Source: JACKBJ01 sp964549495 (GTDB lineage Bacteria; Chloroflexota; Anaerolineae; Epilineales; Epilineaceae). From it: a stretch of 15,077 nt of DNA. The DNA is taken from positions 1 through 15,077 of the forward strand of contig CAZJWJ010000113.1 of the NCBI GenBank assembly GCA_964549495.1, read 5' to 3'. Under the pieces are notes generated by a model. The model was not told the DNA's origin, did not search any database, and worked only from the letters and a program-made list of their open reading frames with translations. Position numbers and translations under genes: made by a program. Each line of letters opens with the position of its first letter. Positions within the stretch are counted from its first letter, which is position 1. Of the stretch, positions 1 to 10,863 are shown one piece after another.

Positions 1-57
1 GCCCTCCCGCCCTGCGCCATCCCCTCGGCCCCCCACCCCAACACCCTCCGCCCTACG
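1..57. other. Pyrimidine-rich stretch with repeated C tracts (G-quadruplex-like on the minus strand)
   Basis: No coding frame is evident. Eight runs of three or more C occur at 2-4, 6-8, 10-12, 21-24, 29-34, 36-39, 44-46 and 51-53. On the minus strand the runs between 21 and 53 fit a G3+N1-7 quadruplex pattern. They lie directly after the antiporter stop codon, so they would be in its 3' untranslated RNA. Whether a quadruplex forms is not known. Confidence 0.4.
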
Positions 58-1872
58 CTACCGCCCCGCCTCCCCAACCGAGCCATTCGCATCGATCAAG
101 CACAACAAATGATCGCCTTTAACAAGCTTCGGAAACGCATCCGCCTGCACCACGTCGATCGTCCCCCCGCGCCGCACCACGAACATCGGAATCGTCGTGC
201 TCCCATGCTCGCGCACGAACTCCTCCTCATCGAAGGGCGCCTCCACAGCCACCGAAGCCATCTGCGCACCCGCCGTAAACCGCGATCGCAGATACCGGAA
301 ACTCGCCTGCGGCCCAAACAAGACCCGGCCCCGCAAGCGCGAAGGCATCTCACCATCGCCATCGCGGGCATAGCGCGTCGGCGCCAGCTGGTAGACAGCC
401 TCAGAGCCAAACACCTCTTGCATGTGGAGCGCCGCCAGGCTATTGACCTCGTCATTCTGCGTCAACGCCACGAAGCGGCCCAGTCCCCCGAAATCGACCT
501 CCTCCATCGCCATATCGCTGAGCAGGTCGCCATGGTAGGTCTTCAGACCCATCCCCCGCGCCGCTAGACAGTTCGACCGATTCAAGTCCGCGACCAACAC
601 CTCGAAGCCCAACTCGTGGACAGATCTGGCCACCTCGCGGGCCCAAGGATGCGCCCCCAGGAACAAGAAACCCTGCGGATCGGGCTCGCGCACGCCCAGC
701 AGCTTGGCCGCCGGCATGGCCGTCAGCCCGTAGAGCGCCACCGTCCCGACGATCACCGCGAATGTAACGGACACCAACTGCTCGGCACCCGCCAAGCCCG
801 CGTGGGCCAACTCCAATGCGAAGATCGACGACACCGCGGCGGCCACGATCCCTCGGGGTGCCATCCAGGCGATGAAAGCCCGCTCGCGCCAACCCAGGGG
901 CGAGCCGAGCGTGGAGACCCAGACCGCCAGCGGACGCACCACCAGCACTAAGGCGGCGACGTAGAACCAGACCGGGCCCTCGATGAGCTGGAGAACGGTC
1001 GGATCCAGCCGCGCGGCCAGCAAGATGAAGAGCAGGGGCACGAAGAGCACCTGCAAGCGCTCGTTGAATTCGACCACCGAGCGAATGTTGACGCGCCGCT
1101 GGTTGGCCAGGATCACGCCCATCACCGTGACGGTGAGCAGTCCCGACTCCGGCTGCAGGTAGTTGGACAAGGCGAAGAAAGCGATGACCAGCATCATCAC
1201 GTGATTGGTGTGTAGGTAGTCCGGCAGCCAGTCGCGTTCGATGGGCAAAATCGTACCCAGGGCCCCGATCGCGCCGAGCCCCATGCCGATGGCCGCCGTC
1301 CTGGCAATGGCCAGCGCCACGGCCGAGGTGGCCTCGCCGGCGCCCGCAGCCGTGATCGCCTCGAAGGCCAGGACCGCCAGCACCGCACCGACCGGATCGA
1401 TGACGATGCCCTCCCACTTGAGCAGCGAGCCGACCCGAGGTCCGGGCTGGACATGTCGCAGCAGCGGGATGATCACCGTCGGGCCGGTGACGACCAGGAT
1501 GGCGCCCAGGAGCGCGGCCAGCTGTACGTCCATGTCCAGGATCCAATAGGCACCGATCGCGCCGCCGATCCAGGTGATGCCCGCGCCGAAGGTCACCAAG
1601 TTGCGCACCACGTGCGCCGTCTCGCGAATATCCGAGAAGCGGAGGTCCAGCCCGCCTTCGAAGAGGATGATGGCCACCGCCAGCGAGACCGCGGGGAAGA
1701 GCAGCTCGCCGAGCAGCGCATCCGGTTGGATCCGGCCCAGGATCGGGCCGGCCGCGAAGCCGGTGAGCAGCAATAGGAGAATCGAGGGAATGCGAAGTCG
1801 CCAGGCCAGCCACTGGGCCATGACGGCCAGCAGCACGACCTCGGCGATACCCAACATCAACTCTTCGGTCAT
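58..1872 (-). CDS. Cation:proton antiporter (CPA1/NhaP type) with C-terminal TrkA-like domain
   Basis: Inner-membrane antiporter exchanging protons for monovalent cations (Na+ or K+), 604 residues. Residues 1-395 form about a dozen hydrophobic segments with family landmarks: FEGGLDL near 71-77, TGPTVIIPLL near 129-138, the WEGIVIDP stretch at 153-160 holding the expected acidic ion-binding residue in the middle of a membrane helix, and APRGIVAAAVSSIF near 338-351. Residues 401-600 are soluble: a Rossmann-like TrkA-N region (GAHPWAREVA near 406-415, then VLVADLNR) and a TrkA-C-like tail. The canonical GxGxxG is replaced by GAHPWA, so nucleotide binding is uncertain. The ATG at 1872 is the first start and leads straight into a hydrophobic helix. 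The upstream AGGAGG-type site is poor. The ion cannot be told from sequence. It is transcribed alone, separated from the upstream locus by 221 bases and a nested inverted repeat. Confidence 0.9.
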   Translation of the reverse strand: MTEELMLGIAEVVLLAVMAQWLAWRLRIPSILLLLLTGFAAGPILGRIQPDALLGELLFPAVSLAVAIILFEGGLDLRFSDIRETAHVVRNLVTFGAGITWIGGAIGAYWILDMDVQLAALLGAILVVTGPTVIIPLLRHVQPGPRVGSLLKWEGIVIDPVGAVLAVLAFEAITAAGAGEATSAVALAIARTAAIGMGLGAIGALGTILPIERDWLPDYLHTNHVMMLVIAFFALSNYLQPESGLLTVTVMGVILANQRRVNIRSVVEFNERLQVLFVPLLFILLAARLDPTVLQLIEGPVWFYVAALVLVVRPLAVWVSTLGSPLGWRERAFIAWMAPRGIVAAAVSSIFALELAHAGLAGAEQLVSVTFAVIVGTVALYGLTAMPAAKLLGVREPDPQGFLFLGAHPWAREVARSVHELGFEVLVADLNRSNCLAARGMGLKTYHGDLLSDMAMEEVDFGGLGRFVALTQNDEVNSLAALHMQEVFGSEAVYQLAPTRYARDGDGEMPSRLRGRVLFGPQASFRYLRSRFTAGAQMASVAVEAPFDEEEFVREHGSTTIPMFVVRRGGTIDVVQADAFPKLVKGDHLLCLIDANGSVGEAGR

Positions 1873-1913
1873 TCGGAATCCATGGCCGGGGCTCGGCGGT
1901 CACCGAAGGTTGA

Positions 1914-1919
1914 ATGGTA
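1914..1919 (-). promoter_or_regulatory. Possible extended -10 element of the antiporter gene
   Basis: On the minus strand, TACCAT is preceded by TGG, giving the TGn extended -10 arrangement about 42 bases upstream of the antiporter ATG. No good -35 hexamer lies 16-18 bases upstream. This is a weak call. Confidence 0.25.
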
Positions 1920-2019
1920 CCACAACAGCCTGGCGTCAGGCAGACCGGGGCGAGACGGCAGGCAGCGCTTGGAGCCGATGGCTCGACCCGGTCGTCATGC
2001 GTCCACCTTCCCAAACGAC

Positions 2020-2073
2020 GACCGCCGCCTGCGTGTCGGCGCACGAGGGTGCGCGGACCGGCAGGCGGCGGTC
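2020..2073 (-). terminator. Nested inverted repeat, probable terminator of the surface-protein locus
   Basis: A perfect 13-base inverted repeat (GACCGCCGCCTGC at 2020-2032, GCAGGCGGCGGTC at 2061-2073) encloses a second perfect hairpin, GCGCAC-GAGG-GTGCGC at 2039-2054. It starts about 20 bases past the stop codon of the minus-strand reading frame ending at 2094. On that strand the stem is followed by GTCGTCGTTT, a short and imperfect T-rich tail. It separates that locus from the antiporter gene, so a terminator is the simplest reading. A cruciform-type operator is possible. Confidence 0.55.
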
Positions 2074-2093
2074 TCTATACGTCGCGTCGCACG

Positions 2094-3383
2094 CTAGACG
2101 ACCTGCTGCGAGCGAGCCTCGTGCCAGCGTCGCATGCCGCCAAACACGATCGCGATCGAGCCCAAGAGCAGCGCCAGCTGCAAGGGCAAGGGGATCGTCG
2201 GTGTCTCGGCATCCAGCGCGCTGATCTGCACGGCCAAGGGGCCGAAGGAGATCGGTGTCGGATCGTTGTTGTTCGTCGGGTCGTTGTCGTCGTCCGGATC
2301 GGGCTCCGGTTCGGGATCGGTCAGGTCCGTGTCGTCCTGCGAGTCGTCTTCGACCATGAGTCCGTTGGGATCCGTGCCCGTACCGGTCGCGGTATTGTCG
2401 TAAGTGCCGGAAACACCGCCCGAGTCCACGTCGACCGTAATCTCGAAGGTCTCGTGCTCGCCCGGAGCGAGCGTCCGCAGCGCGGCGCTGCCGGTGAGCA
2501 TGTTGATGTCCGTGTCGCCGTCGTAGCTGCCGTTGACCTGGGCGCTGAGCACACCGCTGTAATGCGCCAGGCTGACGTTCGAGAAGGTGGCCGGCCCGGT
2601 GAAGGTGACGTTCAGGTCGTCCACGACCTGAACATCGGTCAGCGTCGTCGCACCGTAGTTCTCGACCCGGATGCGGTAGACGACCCGCACGCTGGTGGCG
2701 GTCAGCGGGGTGAACTCGGCGACCGCCTTGGACACGCCGATCTGCGGCAAGTCGACCGGAGTCGGGTCTTCGTTGTTCTCCGGGTCCCCGTCGCCGTCCG
2801 GGTCCGGGTCGAGGCCGCCATCGTCCTGCGAATCGTCCGTCAGGGTCGTGCCGGCTGGCGTATCGCCGGTGCCGGTGGCCGTATTCTCGAAGTCGTAGTC
2901 GCCGTTGGGCGTCAAGGTCAGGGCGATCCGCACGGTATCGCTCTCGAAGGCGGCCAGGGTGCGGGCGGCAGCCGAACCGGAATAGAGCTCGGTGTTCGGC
3001 GGCGAACCGTCATAGCTGCCGTTGACCTGTGCAGCTAGCGGCCCGCTCTGGTGGGTCAGGCTGGTGAAGCTGTAGCTGGCCGGTGGGGGGAAGGTGGCGT
3101 CGAGGTCGTCGACGACCTGTACGTCGTCCAGCGCCACCGCAATGAGGTTGCTGACCCGAACGTCGAATTCGAGGTCGTAGGTACCGGCCACCGTTCCCGG
3201 CGCGATGGACACCAGGTCCTTGGCCACGCCGAGGCGCGGCACCGCGACATTGTCGCTGTCGGAGTCGGGCGGTACATCGTCACCGTTCTCGTCGATTGCA
3301 TCGGGCACTGCGGCGAAGTTGACCGTCGGGTGGCAGGTGTCGGTGAAGTTCACCGTCACGGTGGTGCTGGCCAACGGAACCAA
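2094..3383 (-). CDS. DUF11-like repeat surface protein with C-terminal anchor (3' part of a broken gene)
   Basis: The long open part of a cell-surface protein, 429 codons. It begins at a TTG only because the frame is cut upstream by a stop, so I regard the real gene as larger and disrupted (see 3384-3813). Visible order: a Cys-containing beta-rich end with DENGDDVPPDSDSDN near 31-45; two homologous DUF11/Ig-like repeats at about 51-213 and 215-380, each with a VQVVDDL motif, a QVNGSYDG motif and an acidic DDSQDD linker rich in Asp, Pro and Asn; then a C-terminal hydrophobic segment at about 397-416 followed by MRRWHEAR. The end (TPTIPLPLQLALLL) resembles IPTL-CTERM sorting tails, but no sorting enzyme is in the window. 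The acidic linkers could bind calcium, by analogy. It probably acts outside the cell, tethered to the membrane. Function is unknown. Confidence 0.6.
   Translation of the reverse strand: MVPLASTTVTVNFTDTCHPTVNFAAVPDAIDENGDDVPPDSDSDNVAVPRLGVAKDLVSIAPGTVAGTYDLEFDVRVSNLIAVALDDVQVVDDLDATFPPPASYSFTSLTHQSGPLAAQVNGSYDGSPPNTELYSGSAAARTLAAFESDTVRIALTLTPNGDYDFENTATGTGDTPAGTTLTDDSQDDGGLDPDPDGDGDPENNEDPTPVDLPQIGVSKAVAEFTPLTATSVRVVYRIRVENYGATTLTDVQVVDDLNVTFTGPATFSNVSLAHYSGVLSAQVNGSYDGDTDINMLTGSAALRTLAPGEHETFEITVDVDSGGVSGTYDNTATGTGTDPNGLMVEDDSQDDTDLTDPEPEPDPDDDNDPTNNNDPTPISFGPLAVQISALDAETPTIPLPLQLALLLGSIAIVFGGMRRWHEARSQQVV
2244..2741 (-). repeat. DUF11-like protein repeat unit 2
   Basis: Second homologous unit, with a longer acidic linker (DPEPEPDPDDDNDP) than unit 1. 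It is followed directly by the region leading to the C-terminal membrane segment. Extracellular adhesive or wall-associated stalk roles are typical of such repeats, but nothing here shows the specific role. Confidence 0.7.
2745..3233 (-). repeat. DUF11-like protein repeat unit 1
   Basis: First of two homologous units of about 163 residues. Shared landmarks with unit 2 are LGVAKD versus IGVSKA, VQVVDDL in both, QVNGSYDG in both, ARTLA versus LRTLA, NTATGTG in both, DDSQDD in both and a DPTPV versus DPTPI end. The order and spacing are conserved, indicating an internal duplication. Confidence 0.7.
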
Positions 3384-3813
3384 GTCTGGGCTACTCGAAA
3401 GTTAGGTCTGCCCAGAAGATCGTGCCACCGCCAGCGGAGGTCTCCGCCGGCGAGGCGCTGACGAAAGTCAGGTACCCTGGGCGAAGCTGTCGGTTAGCGG
3501 CAGGACCGAGCTATCGGTAGCACCGGTGTTCGTGATCTCGAATTCGAAGCTGACCGTCGCCCACGTCGGCTTCGCCGTTGGCCGCCGAGGTCGATGCTGT
3601 CGGCCGGCGTGCTCTCGAGGATCCTGGCCTGCACGGTACAGGTGTCGGTCGAATCGTTGGGATCCGTATAGCTGTGCGAGATCGTGTCGGTCGGATCGGC
3701 CTCGAACGTGCCGTTATTGGTGGTCACCGCGCCGGTGCTGAACGGGATGCAGGCCACGACGACCTCCGAGTTGGCCGGCGTCTCGGTCAATACGGCCGTG
3801 TCGTGTGAAGCCC
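3384..3813 (-). pseudogene. Frame-broken 5' portion of the DUF11-like gene
   Basis: Sensible DUF11-type protein is readable only by changing frame. From about 3813 to 3587 one frame reads HDTAVLTETPANSEVVV through DTCTVQARILESTPADSIDL. Between 3587 and 3557 it shifts to a second frame, reading TVSFEFEITNTG through LTDSFAQG, then stops. At about 3473-3476 it shifts to a third, YLTFVSASPAE through WADLTFE, which meets TAG. Removing one T near 3393 joins this to SPDLVPLASTTVTV of the downstream open frame. The 5' end has no start codon or signal peptide of its own and runs directly out of the 3' end of the neighbouring gene, overlapping its last codons. Either the gene is decaying after a deletion, or the assembly here carries indel errors. 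Confidence 0.65.
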
Positions 3814-4611
3814 GCCTCGTCGCTGCCTGATGACAGCGAGTGCCAGTAGCGCACCCAATGCAGTCAAGCCAACGGCCCATACCGGCGTCTCGTCCGAATC
3901 TGCACCGAAACTCTGCATCTGGACGGAAGTGGTGCTGAACAAATTCCATCCTCGGCAACCACACTTCGATGAAGTTCCCGGTATCGCGCCGGTCACGTCC
4001 GTACAGGTGCCCGACCGATTGTTCTTCCAGGTGCTGCACACTTCAACATCTGCAACTCCGTCCGGGTTCAAGGCCCCGCTCGAGTCGTAATTGTCAGCAC
4101 AGACGACCGTGATCGACGGAAACTGACGGATCCAGTTCGCACCGACGGGGCCGCCGTCTCCACATACGTCCCCGCCTCCCTCGTCATCGAGAAAGGGTGG
4201 GCCGGGCGGCGTGGCGGCCGCACTAACCGGTGGAGGCAAAAAATCGTGATAGCAGTCGTCCCCATCTCGCGCACCATTCGCCGCTCCGGAACGATCTACG
4301 ACGATGCCGAGGTCATAACGATCCGGATTGCCAGCCACCCATTCCGCCTCATAGGTGAAGGTCGTGGTGTCCCCAGTGAAATTCACACACGGGTCGGTGA
4401 CGACCAACCAGTTGAATCGTGCCACCGAGGTATCGTTGGCAGTGCAATTCGGATTTTGCGGTGCCGTTAAGTCTTCGACGCAGAAGTTGCCCGTTCGCCC
4501 CTGAGCCTGCACGGGATTCAGTTCCGCCATTGCGCTCATCAACAGGATCAGAATGACGACGGAGAAGCTCCAGGACCGTCTCCTGATTGCCTTGTGATTG
4601 ACCATGCCCAT
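3787..4611 (-). CDS. Secreted cysteine-rich surface protein with C-terminal anchor
   Basis: I infer an exported, membrane-tethered protein of 274 residues. The start chosen is the ATG at 4611: GGAGG at 4620-4624 sits 8 bases upstream, whereas the in-frame ATG at 4626 contains that GGAGG and has no such site of its own. A signal peptide is clear: basic KAIRRR, hydrophobic core near 16-29, likely cleavage after VQA at 36. The mature part holds ten cysteines (44, 56, 75, 120, 150, 171, 192, 203, 217, 219), landmarks CVEDLTAP, NCTANDTSVA, CYHDFLPPP and SSKCGC, and a final hydrophobic helix near 244-261 followed by RQRR. This module resembles the N-terminal part of larger DUF11-repeat proteins, seen here alone with its own anchor. 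The final LHTTRPY may be fusion-derived, because the next gene's remains begin inside it. Function is unknown. Confidence 0.7.
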   Translation of the reverse strand: MGMVNHKAIRRRSWSFSVVILILLMSAMAELNPVQAQGRTGNFCVEDLTAPQNPNCTANDTSVARFNWLVVTDPCVNFTGDTTTFTYEAEWVAGNPDRYDLGIVVDRSGAANGARDGDDCYHDFLPPPVSAAATPPGPPFLDDEGGGDVCGDGGPVGANWIRQFPSITVVCADNYDSSGALNPDGVADVEVCSTWKNNRSGTCTDVTGAIPGTSSKCGCRGWNLFSTTSVQMQSFGADSDETPVWAVGLTALGALLALAVIRQRRGGLHTTRPY

Positions 4612-4654
4612 CGTTCGATCCTCCATGGCTTCGACTTAGCAGAATATCTCTTTG

Positions 4655-4660
4655 ATTATA
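4655..4660 (-). promoter_or_regulatory. -10 element (TATAAT) of the cysteine-rich surface-protein gene
   Basis: A perfect TATAAT on the minus strand lies 44 bases upstream of the chosen ATG at 4611, giving a leader of about 37 bases. No good -35 hexamer is visible at 16-18 bases, so an activator may be needed. The surrounding bases are unusually A/T-rich for this window. Confidence 0.5.
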
Positions 4661-4699
4661 GCGGTGTTTGTCGACATTGCGAGCGTCGCTGCTGCTCTC

Positions 4700-4719
4700 C
4701 TCATGACAGGATGTCAGAG
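4700..4719 (-). terminator. Hairpin just after the epimerase stop, possible end of the carboxylase cluster transcript
   Basis: CTC-TGACA-TCC-TGTCA-T-GAG (minus-strand reading) forms an 8-pair stem with one bulged T and a 3-base loop, starting 4 bases past the stop codon at 4724. No T tract follows, so it may stabilise the 3' end or act with Rho rather than be an intrinsic terminator. Confidence 0.35.
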
Positions 4720-4723
4720 TAGA

Positions 4724-5380
4724 TCAGCCATCCGTGTCCGCCGGCTCGTCCACCTGATCCGGGTTTGACACATGTACGTCGTCACCCCCACGCCGCAAGC
4801 TCTCCAGGAAGCCTCGCGTGCCGGCCGCCGCCACCCGCCCGCGTTCGACCAGTCGCCGGCGCCGCTCGGCCAGCTCCGCGCCGCGCTCGACGAGGTTGCT
4901 GCGCAGCTCGGCAAGCCGGCTGCGCAACTCCTCGCCGCTCATCAGGCGCGGCAGGCGGGTCTGGTCGCGGTCGCCCGGCAGCTTCTCGTAGAGCTCGACC
5001 AGCACGCCCTGGGCCGCCTTGGGGTGGATGAAGACGATGCGCCGGCCGCCCGTGCCGATGTAGGGCTCGTCGTCGATCAGGCGCACCTCGCGCGCGCGCA
5101 GACGCTCGAGCGCCTCGTCCATGTCCTCCACCTCGACGCAGAGGTGGTGCATGCCCGAACCGCGCCGCTCCAGGAAGCGCGAGACGCCCGAGTCGGCATC
5201 CACCGGCTCGATCAGCTCGATCTCGCTGTCGCCCACCGGCATGAAGGCCACCACCACGCCCTGGCCCTCCTCGACGTCGGTGTGCGTCACCTCCAGGCCC
5301 AGGACCTCGGTGAAGAAGGGCAGCGCGGCGTCCATGTCCTCGACCGCGATGGCCAGGTGGTCGATGCGGTTGATCTTCAT
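4724..5380 (-). CDS. mce: Methylmalonyl-CoA epimerase with long C-terminal extension
   Basis: Epimerises (S)- to (R)-methylmalonyl-CoA after propionyl-CoA carboxylation. Cytoplasmic, 218 residues. Residues 1-135 form the two-module vicinal-oxygen-chelate fold with expected metal ligands: His8 (IDHLAIAV), Glu55 in IELIEP, His79 (GMHHLCVEVED) and Glu129 (VLVELYE). The ATG at 5380 is chosen because family members begin with this IDH motif within the first ten residues. An in-frame opening extends far upstream, but that part is a shadow of the neighbouring gene. Family members are usually about 130-150 residues. Here about 80 more follow: a helical, Arg/Glu/Leu-rich segment at about 148-197 of coiled-coil type, then an acidic tail. 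It is the last gene of the carboxylase cluster, 65 bases after the RNase H-family gene. Confidence 0.9.
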   Translation of the reverse strand: MKINRIDHLAIAVEDMDAALPFFTEVLGLEVTHTDVEEGQGVVVAFMPVGDSEIELIEPVDADSGVSRFLERRGSGMHHLCVEVEDMDEALERLRAREVRLIDDEPYIGTGGRRIVFIHPKAAQGVLVELYEKLPGDRDQTRLPRLMSGEELRSRLAELRSNLVERGAELAERRRRLVERGRVAAAGTRGFLESLRRGGDDVHVSNPDQVDEPADTDG

Positions 5381-5445
5381 GCCTGGCACCGTCCCGAATT
5401 CCGATGGCCCGAGCTCTGTTGGCCGAGACTCCAAATCCCCATGAT

Positions 5446-5844
5446 CTAATGACCCAAGAGGTCGACCGAATGGTCTCGCTGCTGCCAGGTGTAGCGCACC
5501 TTGCCGAAGCGCTCGGCGGCCGACTTGGCCTGGCGCCAGAGCGGGGCCAGGTTGCCGGCGCGGACCTTCCACTTGCCCTCCAGCTGGCGGATGACCAGCT
5601 GGCTGTCGCCCAGGACCTCGACCTCGACGTCGGAAGGATCGCCGCATTCGGTCGCCAACTGCTCGAGGGCCGCGATCAGCGAGCGGTACTCGGCCTCGTT
5701 GTTGGTCACCTGCTGGCCGAACTCCAGGCGCACCGGCAGGTCCCAAGCACCGCCGGCCGGGCGGATGCGGAAGCTGCCGTAGCCGAGACCAGGGTTGCCC
5801 TTGCTGCCGCCATCGAAGACGATCTGGAAGCGCGCGCGGCTCAT
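5446..5844 (-). CDS. RNase H-family protein (RNase HI-like, RVT_3 type)
   Basis: Predicted nuclease cutting the RNA strand of RNA/DNA hybrids, cytoplasmic, 132 residues. The fold landmarks are complete: Asp11 in FDGGSKGNPG, Glu50 in TNNEAEY, Asp80 in LGDSQLVI, and His125/Asp128 in RDHSVDLLG, so all four acidic catalytic positions plus the histidine are present. It lacks the long basic protrusion of E. coli RNase HI and stops soon after the last Asp, like the short RVT_3 proteins. Its ATG overlaps the TGA of the biotin carrier gene (ATGA at 5841-5844), so translation is probably coupled. Its presence inside a carboxylase cluster is not explained by pathway logic and may be simple co-transcription. 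Substrate preference is not visible from sequence. Confidence 0.88.
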   Translation of the reverse strand: MSRARFQIVFDGGSKGNPGLGYGSFRIRPAGGAWDLPVRLEFGQQVTNNEAEYRSLIAALEQLATECGDPSDVEVEVLGDSQLVIRQLEGKWKVRAGNLAPLWRQAKSAAERFGKVRYTWQQRDHSVDLLGH

Positions 5845-6413
5845 TCGCCGCCCGTCCCGTCGGGCTCGTCGCCGGCGTGATCCTCGGCCGCAGCCGCGTC
5901 CTCATCGGCATCCGCGGCCTCGATGACCGCCATCACGTCGCCCTGGTTGACCGTCTGCCCGGCCACCACGCTCATCGAGCGCAGCCGGCCGGCGCGGGGC
6001 GCGCGGATCTCGTTCTCCATCTTCATCGCCTCCAGGATCAAGAGTCCTTGGTTCTCCTCGACCTGCGCCCCGACCTCGGCCAGCAGCTTGACCACCAGGC
6101 CCGGCATGGGCGCCGTGATCACCGCGGCGCCGCCCTCGGCATGCGTCTCGCCGCCCATGGCCTTCAGCTGCTTGAGGCGCGCCTCCTCCACATCGACGGA
6201 GAAGCGGTCGCCCTCGATCATCACGTCGTAACCGCCCGGCCGGCGCTCGACCACCAGCTCGTAGCTGCGGTTCTCGATGAGCAGCGAGTAGGTCAAGGAT
6301 CCACCGATGGCCTGCAAGTCGACCGTCAGATCCTCGCCGTCGAGGGTCACCTCGCCGGCTCGATCGACATCGATCTCGTGGTCCTTGCCGTCGACGGTGG
6401 CGATGTACTTCAT
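5841..6413 (-). CDS. Biotin carboxyl carrier protein of the acyl-CoA carboxylase
   Basis: Carries the biotin arm between the biotin carboxylase and the carboxyltransferase. 190 residues. Residues 1-85 form a beta-rich domain like the linker/BT-type region of propionyl-CoA carboxylase alpha chains or small biotin attachment proteins. Residues about 97-166 form the biotinyl/lipoyl domain with GLLILEAMKMENEI; Lys131 in EAMKMEN is the biotinylation site. The last 25 residues are a low-complexity Ala/Asp/Glu tail. The start at 6413 has GAGGA about 6 bases upstream. It lies 43 bases after the biotin carboxylase gene and overlaps the next gene by 4 bases. The separate carrier means this is a three-polypeptide carboxylase rather than one with a fused alpha chain. 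Confidence 0.92.
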   Translation of the reverse strand: MKYIATVDGKDHEIDVDRAGEVTLDGEDLTVDLQAIGGSLTYSLLIENRSYELVVERRPGGYDVMIEGDRFSVDVEEARLKQLKAMGGETHAEGGAAVITAPMPGLVVKLLAEVGAQVEENQGLLILEAMKMENEIRAPRAGRLRSMSVVAGQTVNQGDVMAVIEAADADEDAAAAEDHAGDEPDGTGGE

Positions 6414-6456
6414 GAGCGATCCTCGCGGGGGACGCGCGCAGGGGCGGGCAGGGTCA

Positions 6457-7968
<1,512 letters not shown>

Positions 7969-8005
7969 GCGCGGCTTCCTTGGCCCGGTGCGCCCGAGCA
8001 AACCA

Positions 8006-9565
<1,560 letters not shown>

Positions 9566-9662
9566 GGACGCGCCTTCCTTGGGCTGCGCGGCCGGACCGA
9601 TCGCGATGGCGATCTTCGACCGGCCCGGATTGGGAGGTTGCGATCGGCCGGAGCGCGCATGC

Positions 9663-10805
<1,143 letters not shown>

Positions 10806-10863
10806 GGCAGCCCTCTGAATCATGCGGTGGGGTCGGCGTCGGTGCTCTCGATGCCGGCCGCGT

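Noticed and set aside
452..2044. 530-codon minus-strand frame over the antiporter
   Set aside because: Off-frame to a clear membrane transporter; Arg/Gly-rich with no membrane segments.
3494..4039. 181-codon minus-strand frame treated as one gene
   Set aside because: Its first part is the off-frame shadow of the cysteine-rich gene. Only the part after about 3813 is real protein remains.
4724..5911. Epimerase frame extended to 395 codons as an RNase H/epimerase fusion
   Set aside because: The extra 177 codons overlap the RNase H gene in a different frame and read as Arg/Pro-rich noise. The family start is at 5380.
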